Shown here: piece by piece, positions 16,580-25,329 of the stretch | Position numbering within the stretch: position 1 is the first letter of the stretch | Layout of the letters: the number at the start of each line of letters is the position of its first letter | From: a virus | IMG/VR virus record: IMGVR_UViG_3300021138_000060 | Span: 1 to 41,585 of that record | Direction: 5' to 3' (one strand) | Length of the DNA stretch: 41,585 nt | Notes under the pieces: model-generated | The model's input: only the letters and a program-made list of their open reading frames with translations | Told to the model about the DNA's origin: nothing | The model's database searches: none | Translations under genes and position numbers: made by a program

Positions 16580-16605
16580 GGGGAGGTATTGAATTTTACC
16601 TCCCC
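16580..16605 (+). terminator. Strong hairpin between gp19 and gp20
   Basis: Perfect 9-bp stem GGGGAGGTA / TACCTCCCC with an 8-nt loop. Only GCTTT follows, so it is a weak intrinsic terminator or an RNA-processing or stability element limiting readthrough from the abundant tube message into the portal gene. Confidence 0.5.
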
Positions 16606-16625
16606 GCTTTGGAGTAAATTTAAGT

Positions 16626-18368
16626 ATGGCGACACTTTTTGGTTTCGAATTTAAAAGAAAAGCGCAAGAGCTTGATATTGCACCATCATTTGCCCCAAAA
16701 GAGCAAGATGATGGTGCAGTTGTTATTGCTGCGGCTGCTTCGTATGGAACGTATATTGACCTTGATGGAACTGTAAGAACTGAAGCCGAACTTGTAACAA
16801 AATATCGTGAAATGTCCCTACAGCCGGAAATTGATGCGGCTGTGGATGAAATCGTTAACGAAACTATGTCTATTGATGAAGATAATATTGTTAGTATCAT
16901 TCTCGATAATGTAGAAATCACAGACAAAGTTAAAAAAGCTATTCGTGATGAATTTTCTAATGTTCTTAATCTGCTGAATTTCCAGAATAGAGCATATGAA
17001 ATTTATCGTCGCTGGTATATTGATGGTAGACTTTACTACCACGTAATGATTGATGAAAAACATACAAAAGACGGGATCAAGGAACTACGATATGTTGATC
17101 CTAGAAAAATCCGTAAGGTCCGTGAAGTATCCAAGAAAAAGGCTCAGGGTGGCTCTGATGCAGGTGAAGCTGTTATCTTAAAGACTCAAAACGAATACTT
17201 TATGTTTAACGATAAAGGATTCAATTACGGTAATAAAACTGTCGGGCCTACAACATCAGGGCTTAGAATTGCTAAAGACGCTGTTGTTCATGTTACTTCC
17301 GGATTGACAGATAACCAAGGGACGATGGTTCTTTCTTATCTTCATAAATCCATTAAAGCTTTAAATCAACTTAGAACTTTGGAAGATGCTTTAGTAATTT
17401 ATCGTTTGGCTCGCGCACCTGAACGTAGAATTTGGTATATCGACGTTGGTAACTTACCTAAGATGAAAGCGGAACAATACGTCCGTGACATTATGACCAA
17501 GCATAAAAATCGTCTAATTTATGATGGTGCAACTGGCGAAGTTCGTGATGATCGTAAGTTCATGACTATGCTTGAAGATTACTGGTTGCCACGTCGTGAA
17601 GGTGGTAAAGGAACCGAAGTTACAACACTCCCAGGCGGTCAAACTTTAGGCGAAATGGATGACGTTTTATACTTCCAGAAAAAATTATTGCAAACACTTA
17701 ATGTTCCTGTCAATCGCTTAAATTCCGATGCGTTGTTCTCGCTGGGTCGTGCTACAGAAGTTACCAGAGACGAATTGAAGTTCGCTCGTTTTATTTCAAG
17801 ACTCCGTGGCCGCTTTGCTGTTTTGTTCTCATCACTTCTAGAAAAACAACTGGTTCTTAAGGGCGTTATGTCTCTGGAGGATTGGTCTAATATTGTTCCG
17901 GATGTGAAATACGATTTTGCCAAGGATAATTACTTCACTGAATTGAAAGATGCTGAAATTCTAGAAAATAGAACCAATTTGTTTACTCAGATGGAACAAT
18001 CAGGTCTTATCGGTAAATATTATTCGCATACTTGGGCGCGTAAAAATGTTCTTCACCAGTCAGATGATGATATTGAAGAAATGAATGAACAATGTGACGA
18101 AGAAGCAACCGATCCTCGTTATGCTATGACACCTCAAGATGGCGACGATCAAGACGATGAAGCTGTTGCCGGTAATGAAGAAAATCCCGGTGTGCAACCT
18201 TTAGCATCCGATGAAGATACTGACGCCACTCCCGCCACAGACCAAAAAAAATCAAAAATAAGCAACGCAAAGGCAAAAGTGAGATTACTGGGTGCCAAAA
18301 AATCTCGTTCCCCACAGGAAGAAAAAGAATATCGTTCTTCAGTTCTCATTGTTGCAAAAAATAAATAA
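16626..18368 (+). CDS. gp20: Portal protein gp20
   Basis: 580 residues (T4: 524). Diagnostic stretches are MSLQPEIDAAVDEIVNE, DGRLYYHVMID, RAPERRIWYIDVGNLPKMKA and VPVNRLNSDALFSLGRATEV. gp20 forms the dodecameric ring at the head vertex through which DNA enters and on which the neck is built. The C-terminal ~90 residues are acidic then basic and look disordered. GGAG lies ~10 nt before the ATG. Confidence 0.95.
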   Translation: MATLFGFEFKRKAQELDIAPSFAPKEQDDGAVVIAAAASYGTYIDLDGTVRTEAELVTKYREMSLQPEIDAAVDEIVNETMSIDEDNIVSIILDNVEITDKVKKAIRDEFSNVLNLLNFQNRAYEIYRRWYIDGRLYYHVMIDEKHTKDGIKELRYVDPRKIRKVREVSKKKAQGGSDAGEAVILKTQNEYFMFNDKGFNYGNKTVGPTTSGLRIAKDAVVHVTSGLTDNQGTMVLSYLHKSIKALNQLRTLEDALVIYRLARAPERRIWYIDVGNLPKMKAEQYVRDIMTKHKNRLIYDGATGEVRDDRKFMTMLEDYWLPRREGGKGTEVTTLPGGQTLGEMDDVLYFQKKLLQTLNVPVNRLNSDALFSLGRATEVTRDELKFARFISRLRGRFAVLFSSLLEKQLVLKGVMSLEDWSNIVPDVKYDFAKDNYFTELKDAEILENRTNLFTQMEQSGLIGKYYSHTWARKNVLHQSDDDIEEMNEQCDEEATDPRYAMTPQDGDDQDDEAVAGNEENPGVQPLASDEDTDATPATDQKKSKISNAKAKVRLLGAKKSRSPQEEKEYRSSVLIVAKNK

Positions 18369-18377
18369 GGATAAATA
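18360..18377 (+). promoter_or_regulatory. Two weak late-promoter-like boxes (AATAAATA, GATAAATA)
   Basis: AATAAATA at 18360-18367 and GATAAATA at 18370-18377 each differ from TATAAATA in one base. The second is only 4 bp from the start at 18382, so the first is the better candidate. Confidence 0.3.
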
Positions 18378-18381
18378 AAAC

Positions 18382-18573
18382 ATGACTGATATCGAATATA
18401 GAGTTTCTGACTTAATCAACTTTAGTTCCGGACAAAAACCAATCGAATTTCAACAAGCCTTTAATTCGATTATTGCAAGTAAGATTGAAGCAGCTATCGA
18501 TGATACAAAGCTTCAGGTGGCTCAGTCAATGTTTGGAAACCAAGAACCAGAGGAATACCAAGACGATGCCTAA
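18382..18573 (+). CDS. gp67: Prohead core protein, gp67-like
   Basis: 63 residues in the gp67 position between portal and protease. It has an amphipathic helix rich in Ala and Ile (QQAFNSIIASKIEAAIDDTK) and an acidic C-terminus (QEPEEYQDDA), as in small T4-like core proteins. Identification rests on size, composition and position. Its last 8 nt overlap the next gene. Confidence 0.55.
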   Translation: MTDIEYRVSDLINFSSGQKPIEFQQAFNSIIASKIEAAIDDTKLQVAQSMFGNQEPEEYQDDA

Positions 18574-19657
18574 ATCACTTAAAGACATTCTTAATGGTGT
18601 CAAGAAATCCACCGTAACTCCCGGTTCTATTGGTGTTGACCCTGGCGTTGATTATGAACCAAAAGCAGGTGATGAACAGAAATTTGTTAAGAAGCACAGC
18701 ACAGAAAAACATGCAAGTCGTGCTGGTAATAAAGAAGATATTTTCCAAGCTACCAACGTAAAATATTCTATGGACGATCCAAAAATGAAAAACTTCGGCC
18801 ACAAGAAAGACGAAGATGAAAAAGTTTACGGCGAAGAAACGGTTAACGAACTTGGACCAAATACTCTAGCCAGATACACACAAAAAGCTGCTGGTGATAT
18901 TGCACAAAAAGCTGTTACTATTGGTGCAAAGTCTCGAAATATTTTTGGTGGATCAACCGAAAAAGAACACAAAACAATCGCCAATCGTTTTGCTGGTATC
19001 ACAAAAGCAACCAATAAGCTTTCTCGTATGGCAAAGGAAGAAACAGAATTAAAATGCAATAAGTCACCAAAGGGAACTAAATGCCCCGTTCATGGTTTGG
19101 CTGAATGTGGTGGTATGGGGTATACTAAAAAAACCCTTAAAGAAGTTCTGACAAAAAAAACTTCTGCCGGTGAAGTAATTAAAGACTTTGAAAATTCAAA
19201 AGACCCAAAGTTTGCAGGTAAGTCTAAAGAAGAACGCAAACGTATGGCGCTCGGTGCTTACTACGGTATGCATCCGGAAAAGTCAAAATATACTAAAGAA
19301 GACCTAGCAATACCACTTCTTGGTGGTGATCAATCAGACCTACCAAAAGGTCGGGCCGATGATACTCAAGAAGAAATCGAAATGGTTAAGGCAGAACTAA
19401 AGGCACTAGCGAATAAGTCATTGCATATTCTGACTCAAATGCCGCACGACCTTCACGTAGAGCCTTGGGTCCAGGCTAAAATTGCTCAGGCTAAAGAAAT
19501 GATCAATAGTGTCCATGACTATATGATTTATGGCGATCACGACAAGCCAGAAGAAGACGAACAAACATCACCTTCTGATGGTGGTATTTCTAGTGTCACT
19601 ATGGCACCAAATAGTTACGGAGCACCAATGAGTCAATTTGGTGACGGGAGAATCTAA
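18566..19657 (+). CDS. Probable head-core protein of unknown function, in the gp68 position
   Basis: 363 residues from ATG 18566 (MPKSLKDILNGVKKS), preceded by AGAGG; an upstream in-frame ATG at 18473 lies deep inside the gp67-like gene and is unlikely. Segments: ~80-150 helical (NTLARYTQKAAGDIAQKAV), a Cys/His cluster ~170-190 (CNKSPKGTKCPVHGLAEC) that could bind zinc, ~215-245 SAGEVIKDFENSKDPKFAGK then SKEERKRMALGAYY, a motif common in phage head-region proteins, and a helical C-terminal part. It lies between gp67 and gp21, where T4 has gp68, but is much larger; a role inside the prohead is inferred. Confidence 0.55.
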   Translation: MPKSLKDILNGVKKSTVTPGSIGVDPGVDYEPKAGDEQKFVKKHSTEKHASRAGNKEDIFQATNVKYSMDDPKMKNFGHKKDEDEKVYGEETVNELGPNTLARYTQKAAGDIAQKAVTIGAKSRNIFGGSTEKEHKTIANRFAGITKATNKLSRMAKEETELKCNKSPKGTKCPVHGLAECGGMGYTKKTLKEVLTKKTSAGEVIKDFENSKDPKFAGKSKEERKRMALGAYYGMHPEKSKYTKEDLAIPLLGGDQSDLPKGRADDTQEEIEMVKAELKALANKSLHILTQMPHDLHVEPWVQAKIAQAKEMINSVHDYMIYGDHDKPEEDEQTSPSDGGISSVTMAPNSYGAPMSQFGDGRI

Positions 19658-19659
19658 TC

Positions 19660-20019
19660 ATGGCAAGAATTTATACACCAATAATCTCGGGTGCTTTCGT
19701 TCCGCTAGGTAATACAGTAACATTCCTTGCTAACACACAAGCACCTACTGCAATTCAAGCAGTTCAAACTGGCGCTAATGATTTAAGTTTTTGCCAATAC
19801 AGAATTTTTAATTCGGGACAGAATTTAATTTTTATCGGCGTTGGATCGAATACACTAAACGCTAATACCAATGCTGTAGTTGTTACGACTACAGCTAATA
19901 GCGTTCCCGTATTACCAGGAACTCTAGAAATCATTTCATTCCCGGCAAATTCTTTCTTCACCGCTATTACCGCATCTGGAACGTCTCAAGTTTACGTAAC
20001 CCCAGGTATAGGAGTATAA
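19660..20019 (+). CDS. Small beta-rich virion-type protein, unknown
   Basis: 119 residues. Short hydrophobic strands and no charged core (VPLGNTVTFLANTQAP, LEIISFPANSFFTAITASGT) suggest an all-beta fold. It sits in the head operon 2 nt after the preceding stop. It could be a head decoration protein or a fibre-like component; nothing in the sequence decides. Confidence 0.55.
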   Translation: MARIYTPIISGAFVPLGNTVTFLANTQAPTAIQAVQTGANDLSFCQYRIFNSGQNLIFIGVGSNTLNANTNAVVVTTTANSVPVLPGTLEIISFPANSFFTAITASGTSQVYVTPGIGV

Positions 20020-20020
20020 A

Positions 20021-20251
20021 ATGGCAGTCAAAGCATCAGTTTCAACCGGTGCAGCTTCGTTTTTGGGAATGTCAAACAGCAGTATTGCAATTGGCGCAGG
20101 AACCCCAGCAACAAATCATATCACTGGCGCATCATCCAGTCCATCAGGAACACCCATAACAGGATCGTTATATATAAATACTACTGGTTCCGCTGGTGGA
20201 AGAATTTATTGGTATTTTGGTGGTGCTTGGGTAGCTCAGTCAACACCATAA
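20021..20251 (+). CDS. Small Ser/Gly/Thr-rich protein, unknown
   Basis: 76 residues, starting 1 nt after the previous stop. It is low-complexity (SSSPSGTPITGSLYINTTGS) and ends in an aromatic strand GGRIYWYFGGAWV, like the C-terminal tip of phage fibre or decoration proteins. Function unknown; it is co-transcribed with the head genes. Confidence 0.5.
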   Translation: MAVKASVSTGAASFLGMSNSSIAIGAGTPATNHITGASSSPSGTPITGSLYINTTGSAGGRIYWYFGGAWVAQSTP

Positions 20252-20263
20252 GGAATATCTAAA

Positions 20264-20944
20264 ATGAAACTCATTACCGAAGCAAAATTCGAAGACGTAG
20301 AATATATCACTGAAGCCAAAGAAGATGGCAGCAAAAATCATTATATTCATGGTATCTTCTTACAAGCTGAAGTGCCAAATCGTAACGGTCGTATCTACAG
20401 ACTTCCTATTATGGAAGCTGCCGTAAATCGTTATATCGAAGATCACGTTAAAACAAATCGTGGTTATGGCGAACTGGGTCATCCCGCTGGTCCACAAATC
20501 AATCTGGACCGAGTATCTCATTTGATCACCGAACTGAAAAAAGACGGTAATAATTTCGTTGGTAAAGCAAAATTGGCTGACACACCAATGGGAAATATTG
20601 CCAAAGGTCTTTTAAAGTCTGGTTCTAATCTTGGTGTTTCTTCTCGTGGTTTAGGTAGTCTTAAGCCAAATAAACAGGGTATTATGGAAGTCCAAGAAGA
20701 TTTTCATTTAGCTACTGCCGCAGATATCGTTGCTGATCCATCTGCACCGGATGCTTTTGTTAAGGGTATCATGGAAAATGTTGATTGGGTTTTCGATCCA
20801 GTAAAAAACACATGGCATGAAGAACGCCTACACGAAATGAAAAAATCAATACGCAAAATGACCATGAACCAGATTGAAGAAAATCAGCTTGGTATTTTCG
20901 AGAGTTACATCAAGTCTCTCGCGTCAAAGAGTAGAGTTATATAA
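20264..20944 (+). CDS. gp21: Prohead core protease gp21
   Basis: 226 residues (T4: 212). VPNRNGRIYRLPIMEAAV, the catalytic-His region GYGELGHP and the Ser region LGVSSRGLGSL are typical of the T4 prohead protease, a serine protease of the herpesvirus-assemblin clan. It cleaves scaffold, core and capsid proteins during maturation. Order gp21-gp22-gp23 as in T4. Confidence 0.93.
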   Translation: MKLITEAKFEDVEYITEAKEDGSKNHYIHGIFLQAEVPNRNGRIYRLPIMEAAVNRYIEDHVKTNRGYGELGHPAGPQINLDRVSHLITELKKDGNNFVGKAKLADTPMGNIAKGLLKSGSNLGVSSRGLGSLKPNKQGIMEVQEDFHLATAADIVADPSAPDAFVKGIMENVDWVFDPVKNTWHEERLHEMKKSIRKMTMNQIEENQLGIFESYIKSLASKSRVI

Positions 20945-20947
20945 ATA
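20940..20947 (+). promoter_or_regulatory. T4-type late promoter (TATAAATA)
   Basis: Exact box overlapping the gp21 stop, 29 bp before the scaffold gene. Confidence 0.7.
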
Positions 20948-20976
20948 TTATAAATTAAGATTCGGGAGACAAATAT

Positions 20977-22404
20977 ATGTCAAAAAAAGATATAGATATC
21001 GATCAATTACTGGAAGACCTTTATAACGAACCTTCCGATGGCGTTGAAGAAATTCTAGAAGCAAAAATGTCTGATGCTGCCCATGAACTCACTCTTCATG
21101 CAGACAATAATACACACCTTCATCATACCGGCCACGAACCAATTATGAAAAACCTGATGAAAAAGGTTCAATCGGGCAAGTATGATCATGAAAAGGCAAA
21201 AAATCTCTGGGCTTATCATGCAGACAGAGCAGCACACAGCTACGCAAAAGAACATGGCGACGGAACACCTTGGCATAAGATGTTTACACCAGCCGATAGA
21301 AAACAAGCAGCAACACATTTCGCTGATCGTTCTAAGGAGGAACTAGGTTTGAAAGAAGAAACAATTAGAGAAGATTCGCTTGCCATGTCTTCATTGCATC
21401 CGAATTCACGTCCAGCAGGAGACGATCCAAAGTCAAAGATCGAACATATGACTGCTGTTCTTGGCGCTATGCATTCAATGAAGAAGGACGATCTTACAAA
21501 GTGGTTCCATGACGCAATGAATCTTATCGGTAAGGAAGCATCACATCTTCCCGGCAATGCAAACGAAAAGGGCAACGAAGCTTCTATTCGTATGAAGCCA
21601 TCATATGCTACAGGTAAGGGTGGAGCATCAGCCAATGACGCTATGCCAAAGCTTTCAAGCATTACCCCAGGTCAGTCTATGCGCGAAGATGTTGAAGAAA
21701 TGTTCGCCGGTCAAGACCTATCAGAAGAATTCAAAGACAAGGCTTCAACACTATTCGAAGCTGCCGTCAATCTAAAGGCGATTACTGAAATTGCTCGTAT
21801 TGAAGAAGAATATGAAACAAAGCTAGAAGAAGCGGTTTCAGAAATTCAAGAAGAACTAGAAACAAAAGTTGATACATATCTGGATTACGTTGTTGAAACG
21901 TGGATCAAAGAAAATCAAGTTGCTATCGAATCGACTCTCCGTAATGAAGTTATGGAAGAATTCATCGATGGTCTAAAGAATCTTTTCACAGAACATTATA
22001 TCGATGTGCCTGCTGATAAGGTTGATGTGGTTGAATCACTAGCTGCTAAAGTCGAACAACTGGAAAGCCAGCTAAATGAAGCTATCACTGAAAATGTAGA
22101 ATTGAGACAGGATGTAAATGAAGCCCGTAAGTCAGAACTCATTGAAGAATTCGCTGATGGTCTTACTCTAACTCAATCAGAAAAGTTCATTGCTCTTGCG
22201 GAAGGTCTAGAATATAACGGCGACCTCGAAACATTTGCAAAAAAACTTTCAGTCGTTAAGGAAAACTATTTTGCAACAAAGCAAGTAGCGGTTTCTAACA
22301 TTGAAGAAGAAACTTTCGAAGGCGAAACAACTGGTCAAACTCTTTCAATCGATCCAGAAGTCAACAGATATGCGCAGGCAATTTCTCGCACTATCAAGAA
22401 ATAA
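20977..22404 (+). CDS. gp22: Major prohead scaffold protein gp22, with an extra N-terminal domain
   Basis: 475 residues, far longer than T4 gp22 (~269). Residues ~220-475 are the classical scaffold: highly acidic, coiled coil (EEEYETKLEEAVSEIQEELE; VEQLESQLNEAITENVELRQ) with many L/I-x-E sites for gp21. Residues ~30-120 form an added His-rich helical block (HADNNTHLHHTGHEPIMKN, WAYHADRAAHSYAKEHGDG). The added block may be an internal protein co-packaged with the scaffold; this is an inference. Late promoter at 20940. Confidence 0.85.
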   Translation: MSKKDIDIDQLLEDLYNEPSDGVEEILEAKMSDAAHELTLHADNNTHLHHTGHEPIMKNLMKKVQSGKYDHEKAKNLWAYHADRAAHSYAKEHGDGTPWHKMFTPADRKQAATHFADRSKEELGLKEETIREDSLAMSSLHPNSRPAGDDPKSKIEHMTAVLGAMHSMKKDDLTKWFHDAMNLIGKEASHLPGNANEKGNEASIRMKPSYATGKGGASANDAMPKLSSITPGQSMREDVEEMFAGQDLSEEFKDKASTLFEAAVNLKAITEIARIEEEYETKLEEAVSEIQEELETKVDTYLDYVVETWIKENQVAIESTLRNEVMEEFIDGLKNLFTEHYIDVPADKVDVVESLAAKVEQLESQLNEAITENVELRQDVNEARKSELIEEFADGLTLTQSEKFIALAEGLEYNGDLETFAKKLSVVKENYFATKQVAVSNIEEETFEGETTGQTLSIDPEVNRYAQAISRTIKK

Positions 22405-22409
22405 GTTTT

Positions 22410-22417
22410 TATAAATA
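22410..22417 (+). promoter_or_regulatory. T4-type late promoter (TATAAATA)
   Basis: Exact box 32 bp before the major capsid gene. Confidence 0.75.
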
Positions 22418-22449
22418 CTACAAATAACCCATAAAGAAAGGGAATACAA

Positions 22450-23892
22450 ATGTATCTACAAGAAGAAATTCAAAGAAAGTGGGCACCAATTTTGGAACAT
22501 GCCGATCTTTCACCAATTAAGGACGCACACCGCCGTTCAATGACCGCTGTTATGTTGGAAAATACAGAACGCGCTCTTCGTGACGCTGCTGTTCAAAGCA
22601 ACTACGGTTCACTTAACGAAACATCATCACTTCTGCCAACTAATGCTATGGGTTCATCAAGCTCAACAGCAGGTGCAGGTGGTATTGATACTTTCGATCC
22701 AGTTCTGATTTCACTGGTTCGTCGTTCTATGCCAAACTTGATCGCTTATGACATTTGCGGAACTCAGCCAATGACAGGCCCAACCGGCTTGATCTTTGCA
22801 ATGCGTTCACGTTATAGCAACCAAACAGGATCGAACGGTCTTGCTGCTGGTCAGGTTCAGGATAACGAAACATTCTACAACGAAGTTAACACCATGTTCT
22901 CCGCAGAAGGTGGCGCTAACTCAACTCCAGGTTATATGTTAGCTGGTAACACAACATTTGGTCAGAATTTCTCTGGAACAATTCCAGGACAAACAAATAC
23001 AACACCATTTGTTTCTGGAACATCTAACAATGCAAACATCCAGTATAACACTGCGCAGGGTATGACAACAGCACAAGGCGAATCCCTTGGTGTTGATAGT
23101 GGATATCCATTCAACCAGATGGCATTCAGCATCGAAAAGGTTGCAGTTCAGGCCCGCACTCGTGCTCTGAAGGCAGAATATACGATGGAACTGGCACAAG
23201 ACCTGAAGGCAATTCATGGTCTCGATGCAGAAACAGAACTATCAAATATTCTGGCTGCCGAAATTCTTGCTGAAATCAACCGTGAAGTTGTTCGCACAAT
23301 CAACATCACAGCTAACTATGGCGCTCAGTTGAATACAACAACTCCTGGCGTTTTCGATCTTGACACCGACTCAAATGGTCGTTGGTCAGTTGAAAAGTTC
23401 AAGGGCCTAATGTTCCAGCTAGAACGTGAATCTAACCAAATTGCGAAGGATACTCGTCGTGGTAAGGGTAACATCGTTATCTGCTCTTCTGATGTTGCAT
23501 CAGCATTGCAAATGGCCGGTGTTCTAGATTACGCTCCTGCTCTAAACTCAAACAACCTGCAAGTTGACGATACAGGTAACACCTTTGCTGGTGTTCTCAA
23601 TGGCCGTCTGAAGGTTTACATCGATCCATATGCAATCGGTGGTAACTATTTGACTGTTGGTTATCGTGGTTCTTCAGCTTTCGATGCTGGTCTGTTCTAT
23701 TGCCCATACGTCCCACTACAGATGGTTCGTGCAGTCGATCAGTCAACATTCCAGCCAAAGATCGGCTTCAAGACTCGTTACGGCATGGTTGCAAATCCAT
23801 TCGCCCAGGGTCTTACAAAGGGCGCTGGCGCATTGAATGTGTCAACAAACGTCTATTACCGTAGAGTTATTGTAAATAACCTCATGGGTTAA
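22450..23892 (+). CDS. gp23: Major capsid protein gp23
   Basis: 480 residues. MTAVMLENTERALRDAAV, FDPVLISLVRRSMPNLIAYD, ALKAEYTMELAQDLKAIHGL, and FAGVLNGRLKVYIDPYA are the conserved blocks of T4-like gp23. The N-terminal ~65 residues are expected to be removed by gp21. Codon use and RBS (AAAGGGAA) are those of a highly expressed gene; a late promoter precedes it and a strong terminator follows it. Confidence 0.97.
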   Translation: MYLQEEIQRKWAPILEHADLSPIKDAHRRSMTAVMLENTERALRDAAVQSNYGSLNETSSLLPTNAMGSSSSTAGAGGIDTFDPVLISLVRRSMPNLIAYDICGTQPMTGPTGLIFAMRSRYSNQTGSNGLAAGQVQDNETFYNEVNTMFSAEGGANSTPGYMLAGNTTFGQNFSGTIPGQTNTTPFVSGTSNNANIQYNTAQGMTTAQGESLGVDSGYPFNQMAFSIEKVAVQARTRALKAEYTMELAQDLKAIHGLDAETELSNILAAEILAEINREVVRTINITANYGAQLNTTTPGVFDLDTDSNGRWSVEKFKGLMFQLERESNQIAKDTRRGKGNIVICSSDVASALQMAGVLDYAPALNSNNLQVDDTGNTFAGVLNGRLKVYIDPYAIGGNYLTVGYRGSSAFDAGLFYCPYVPLQMVRAVDQSTFQPKIGFKTRYGMVANPFAQGLTKGAGALNVSTNVYYRRVIVNNLMG

Positions 23893-23911
23893 TTATTACA
23901 ATCTAAGCATC

Positions 23912-23938
23912 AAAGCGGCTGTAAAAAGCCGCTTTTTT
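23912..23938 (+). terminator. Rho-independent terminator after gp23
   Basis: Stem AAAGCGGC / GCCGCTTT with loop TGTAAAAA, followed by a run of T. It ends the head operon. Confidence 0.9.
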
Positions 23939-23942
23939 GTTG

Positions 23943-23971
23943 TTTACTAAATACTACTAATATGTTATAAT
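23943..23971 (+). promoter_or_regulatory. Sigma-70 promoter
   Basis: TTTACT, 17 bp, TATAAT, placed just behind the gp23 terminator and 29 bp before the gene at 24001. CTAAATA within the spacer is too diverged to call as a late box. Confidence 0.6.
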
Positions 23972-24000
23972 AGATATATCAACAATGGAGAAATATATAA

Positions 24001-24362
24001 TGATTCCTGTAGAACAAGAATTTTTTTACGATAGGGGTGAAATTGGTGATTGTGTTCGCGCGATTACTGCTTCTATTCTAGAATTAGATAGAAAGGATGT
24101 TCCTCATTTTGTTAAAGATCAACCCGGATCAGATTGGTATGATACTTGGGAAAAATTCATGATTGATCACGGAATAAATCCAATCATGTTAACTGGTCCT
24201 TGGGAAAAACCACCAAAACCAGTAGGTTATTATTTGGCATCTGGTCCGGCTGATAGAGGATGTAAGCATATAGTAATAATGTGGGATGGAAAAGTTGTGC
24301 ATGACCCACATCCGTCTAAATCTGGATTGATCGAAATCGAAGCTATATGGATATTGCAATAA
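24001..24362 (+). CDS. Small papain/C39-like cysteine peptidase-fold protein
   Basis: 120 residues. GGAG at 23987 is spaced for ATG 24001, so the in-frame ATG at 23985 is not the preferred start. EIGDCVRAITASILELDRKD carries the Gly-Asp-Cys typical of a papain-like nucleophile; KHIVIMWDGK supplies a His and VVHDPHPSKSG a following Asp. This Cys ... His ... Asp order, with GDC-x-RA, occurs in a family of small phage proteins of unknown role. Activity is inferred from motif order. The stop overlaps the endonuclease start (TAATG). Confidence 0.55.
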
Positions 24363-25189
24363 TGAATAAAAAATATGGATTTGTTTATATCTGGTTTGAT
24401 CGCAAACACAAACGTTACTATGTTGGATGCCATTGGGGATTTGTTGATGATGGTTATATCTGTAGTTCACCTTGGATGAAAAAAACGTATAAAAATCGAC
24501 CACAAGATTTCAAAAGACGCATATTGAAAAATAACATACATTCCAAAAATGAAATGTATGACGAAGAGATGCGTTGGTTGAGAATGATAAAAATTTCAGA
24601 AATAAAACCATCGAACGAATTTCCGCGATATTATAATTTGAACATAAAAAACAACGAAACTTGGCACAAATATGATGATTCTATAAAAAATGTAGGTCAA
24701 AAAATATCAATAGCCAAAAAAGGTAAAAAGACCGGTCCATGTTCTCCTGAAAAAGCAGCAGCAATATCGATAGCAAAAAAACAAAAAAATAGAAAATTTA
24801 CCGAAGAACATAAAGAAAAGCTAAGACAAGCAAAAATTGGGATGAAATATTCTGATGAAAGAAAACAGGAAATTAGTGATCGAGTTAAAAACGAATGGGC
24901 TACCGGTAAAAGAATTCCGCGAGGCATACCACTATCAGACGAACATAAATCAAAAATTTCTACTTCGCAAAAAGGTAAGAAAATTTCACCAGAACAAATA
25001 GAGACGATGAGAAAATCAAATTCAAAAAAATATATTATATTATTTCAAAATGGCAACCAAAAAACTATATTTGGTCTCAAACAATATTCTAAAGATAATA
25101 ACATACCTTATGTTTCATTATATAAAGCGTCACAAAATAAAACAAAATTACCAAAATATTTCATAGAAAGTATTTCACTCTCGGTATAA
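24362..25189 (+). CDS. GIY-YIG homing endonuclease with NUMOD3 repeats
   Basis: 275 residues from ATG 24362 (an in-frame ATG at 24347 is possible). GFVYIW ... RYYVGCHWG is a GIY-YIG core with variant first strand, and DEEMRWL supplies the downstream Glu. Residues ~115-225 hold several NUMOD3-type DNA-binding motifs (ISIAKKGKKTG, FTEEHKEKLRQAKIG, LSDEHKSKISTSQKGKK). The organisation is like the free-standing T4 Seg endonucleases, which spread by cutting genomes that lack them. The gene is more A-rich and Lys-rich than its neighbours, consistent with recent transfer. It follows the capsid module. Confidence 0.85.
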   Translation: MNKKYGFVYIWFDRKHKRYYVGCHWGFVDDGYICSSPWMKKTYKNRPQDFKRRILKNNIHSKNEMYDEEMRWLRMIKISEIKPSNEFPRYYNLNIKNNETWHKYDDSIKNVGQKISIAKKGKKTGPCSPEKAAAISIAKKQKNRKFTEEHKEKLRQAKIGMKYSDERKQEISDRVKNEWATGKRIPRGIPLSDEHKSKISTSQKGKKISPEQIETMRKSNSKKYIILFQNGNQKTIFGLKQYSKDNNIPYVSLYKASQNKTKLPKYFIESISLSV

Positions 25190-25192
25190 ATA
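25185..25192 (+). promoter_or_regulatory. Late promoter box (TATAAATA) at the end of the endonuclease gene
   Basis: Exact box overlapping the stop codon. The next ~95 nt have no gene and end in a terminator, so any transcript from here would be a short RNA or would read through to 25353. Confidence 0.5.
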
Positions 25193-25285
25193 AATCAAAA
25201 GAAGCGATAAAACTCGACACTCGAAAAATAGAATGTAGCGTGTTAAAACGTCAAGAGATAATTTCAAAGACTTCTATTAAATTTT

Positions 25286-25316
25286 GGAAGGGTCGTAATT
25301 GGCCCTTCCTTTTTAT
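25286..25316 (+). terminator. Rho-independent terminator
   Basis: GGAAGGG / CCCTTCC stem followed by TTTTTATTT. It insulates the tube-like gene, whose own late promoter lies 6 bp further on. Confidence 0.85.
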
Positions 25317-25321
25317 TTGTG

Positions 25322-25329
25322 TATAAATA
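25322..25329 (+). promoter_or_regulatory. T4-type late promoter (TATAAATA)
   Basis: Exact box 23 bp before the gene at 25353. Confidence 0.7.

Noticed and set aside
18149-18349. Short minus-strand frames opposite the portal C-terminus
   Set aside because: They lie opposite the low-complexity portal tail, with no ribosome site or recognisable motif.
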